Shown here: positions 62,608-64,000 of the stretch, piece by piece
Layout of the letters: every line of letters begins with the position of its first letter
How positions within the stretch are numbered: the stretch's first letter is position 1
From: Siderastrea siderea
Taxonomy: Eukaryota; Cnidaria; Anthozoa; Scleractinia; Rhizangiidae
Length of the DNA stretch: 64,000 nucleotides
Assembly (NCBI GenBank): GCA_964030785.1
Contig: OZ034966.1
Location: forward strand, 2,543,701-2,607,700
Direction of reading: 5' to 3'
Position numbers and translations under genes: made by a program
Notes under the pieces: model-generated
Told to the model about the DNA's origin: nothing
The model's input: only the letters and a program-made list of their open reading frames with translations
The model's database searches: none

Positions 62608-63128
62608 CTACTGTTTTTCGCCATCAGTAGTTGCACCATTTGCCCTACCCGGGGGCATGACACCCAGATCTCTCTTCCTTTTATAACAAGTCGACCTGGT
62701 ATGACCAAACCTCTGGCAATAATGGCAACGAATAGATCTTTTGGGGGTGGGCCGGCCTCAGATCTCGGTCTGCTGAAACCCCATCCTTGACGGTTTCGGT
62801 TACTCTTCTCAACCTTCGCCATAATATCTAGGATCTTTTCCTGATCCTTATCCCCTAACAAAGGTAAAAGGTATTGGCGGAACTGGGCATCAGATCAGCT
62901 ATGTAGTTTGGCACGGAGAGTCTCACACGTCAGTCTGTAATAATTCGCGTTCTCATTCTTGCTGTCATGAGCGGCATTCTTTATGGCTTCCAGCAGTTCC
63001 ATCGCCTCAAAACGCGAGAACTCGGCAATCGGACGAGAGGCCAAGTTTCTTATTCTTCCCAGTAGATTCTCCAAGGAAGATGTGGTCAAAGATTCCACCT
63101 TCCGTTTGACCTCCTCAAGGTTCCTCAT
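62608..63128 (-). pseudogene. DIRS gag-like protein, broken, with CCHC zinc knuckle
   Basis: First frame 63128-62895 (MRNLEEVKRKVESLTTSSLE, REN-type helical region, CETLRAKLHS) ends at TGA 62895-62897, then reads on in the same frame (FRQYLLPLLGDKDQEKILD). At CCCAAAA (62739-62745) the frame changes by -1, giving RSIRCHYCQRFGHTRSTCYK, a CX2CX4HX4C knuckle at 62685-62727, and ending at TAG 62608-62610. The in-frame TGA argues for decay; the heptamer is a proper -1 slippery sequence, so the frame change may be original. Confidence 0.65.
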
Positions 63129-63254
63129 CAGTGTCTAAAAACAAAACCAACAAAGGCGAAACGTCCATAAAACCCACCACAACATAGTAAAGACAATAAT
63201 AAGGCCAAGCCAAAGTTAAGGGAGTCGGTCACACAAAATTGGAGAACGGCTATT

Positions 63255-64000
63255 AAACAAGCGTTCAATGTAAATACCACTAGAAAACCCCTTCGCTTAA
63301 AACACAGTCGTCATTTCGAGCCCACAGAAATTCATGTAAACATTAACAAGTGATCACCACAAGGTCTTTCACCAAAAGAATAATATCGGTAAGTTCCAAC
63401 AATAAATACTGTCATATACTGTAAAACCCCATTATAAGACCATCATTTAATAATTACAGAAAACTCGCACTTCAGCGATTCTTAAACGGCCCCTCGCCGG
63501 AAAAACCATGTCACAAACAAAAACAACCATAGTTGTGCGCTCCAAACAACAACACTGTAAACACTGAATAACGATCAAAAGGGGTCTTGCCAAAGGGATC
63601 ATATCACTAAGAGAACAAACATAATCCTACGCTCCAAACAATAATTCCTGCAAACACTCATTAGTGATCATCAAACGGTCCCTTGCCGAAAGAATCACGT
63701 CACTAAGAGAACAATGATAATTCTGCACTTGAAACAAGCGTTCAATGTAAATACCACTAGAAAACCCCTTCGCTTAAAACACAGTCGTCATTTCGAGCCC
63801 ACAGAAATTCATGTAAACATTAACAAGTGATCACCACAAGGTCTTTCACCAAAAGAATAATATCGGTAAGTTCCAACAATAAATACTGTCATATACTGTA
63901 AAACCCCATTATAAGACCATCATTTAATAATTACAGAAAACTCGCACTTCAGCGATTCTTAAACGGCCCCTCGCCGGAAAAACCATGTCACAAACAAAAA
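63255..64000. repeat. 477-bp tandem repeat, cut by the window edge
   Basis: aaacaagcgttcaatgtaaa starts at 63,255 and 63,732; the second unit runs identically to the end of the window, so more may follow. Inside each unit, smaller diverged ~110-bp blocks recur (gctccaaacaa ... tcactaagagaacaa at about 63,540-63,612, 63,631-63,710). Could be a satellite or the repeat region of the DIRS element. Confidence 0.75.

Larger units (their letters stand above)
61270..63128 (-). mobile_element. DIRS-type retrotransposon, 5' half
   Basis: Upstream half of the element interrupted by the Polinton: gag-like region, then the start of RT. Minus strand, contiguous with the 39,275-side half. The upstream limit is not determined; tandem repeats start at 63,255. 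Confidence 0.7.

Noticed and set aside
63255..64000. Long terminal repeat of an LTR retrotransposon
   Set aside because: Units are immediately tandem, lack TG...CA ends and a primer site, and neighbouring genes are of DIRS type, which lack LTRs.

Overview
ORGANISM. The window looks like nuclear DNA of a cnidarian, most likely an anthozoan such as a stony coral. It has intron-rich animal genes (SPCS2, a neverland-type Rieske desaturase, a PITP), introns full of short inverted-repeat transposons, a tRNA-type SINE, hAT, Penelope-like and DIRS relics, and a Polinton whose gene families I associate with cnidarian genomes. The species is inference; no marker here fixes it.

LAYOUT. 1-8.2 kb: six-exon gene for signal peptidase complex subunit 2 (+), with at least four inverted-repeat elements in its introns. 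8.4-13 kb: SINE, a Harbinger-like element, then the long 3' side of a single-exon phosphatidylinositol transfer protein gene (-, 13.1-13.9 kb). 14.7-23.4 kb: decayed hAT transposase, a broken Penelope-like GIY-YIG fragment, and a second Harbinger-like element inserted into it. 23.5-30.5 kb: four-exon neverland/DAF-36 cholesterol 7-desaturase (+) with MITEs in its introns. 30.5-36 kb: MITEs and LINE tails. 36-39.3 kb and 61.3-63.1+ kb: two halves of a DIRS-type tyrosine-recombinase retrotransposon on the minus strand. 39,276-61,269: a complete Polinton/Maverick (21,994 bp) inserted in the DIRS reverse transcriptase gene, with a perfect 6-bp target duplication (CCTAGA), AG...CT termini and 1.7-kb inverted repeats.

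HOW THE POLINTON WORKS AS A UNIT. It encodes a chromodomain integrase, double-jelly-roll major capsid protein (MCP), three penton-like paralogues, A32/FtsK-like packaging ATPase, adenain-type protease, a parvovirus-like phospholipase A2, five or six small Arg-rich proteins that mostly share an RRQ(R/S)(G/A)G motif (candidate protease substrates or core proteins), a two-helix membrane protein, zinc-finger proteins, and a SLOG-like Rossmann protein. Genes are packed tightly, often overlapping, and most have their own TATAAAA-type box inside the upstream gene. A tRNA-like gene with a Pol III terminator sits between protease and ATPase.

ODDITIES. (i) No family-B DNA polymerase domain is present; only a 175-aa protein resembling the N-terminal region of Polinton PolB remains, followed by the SLOG-like gene. 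(ii) The MCP is split by a one-base frame change. (iii) A gene lies inside each terminal repeat: the right copy is intact, the left frameshifted, and a third diverged copy lies internally. (iv) A 2.2-kb noncoding block inside the left terminus holds ~288-bp, 19-bp and ~220-bp tandem repeats and GC-rich inverted repeats.
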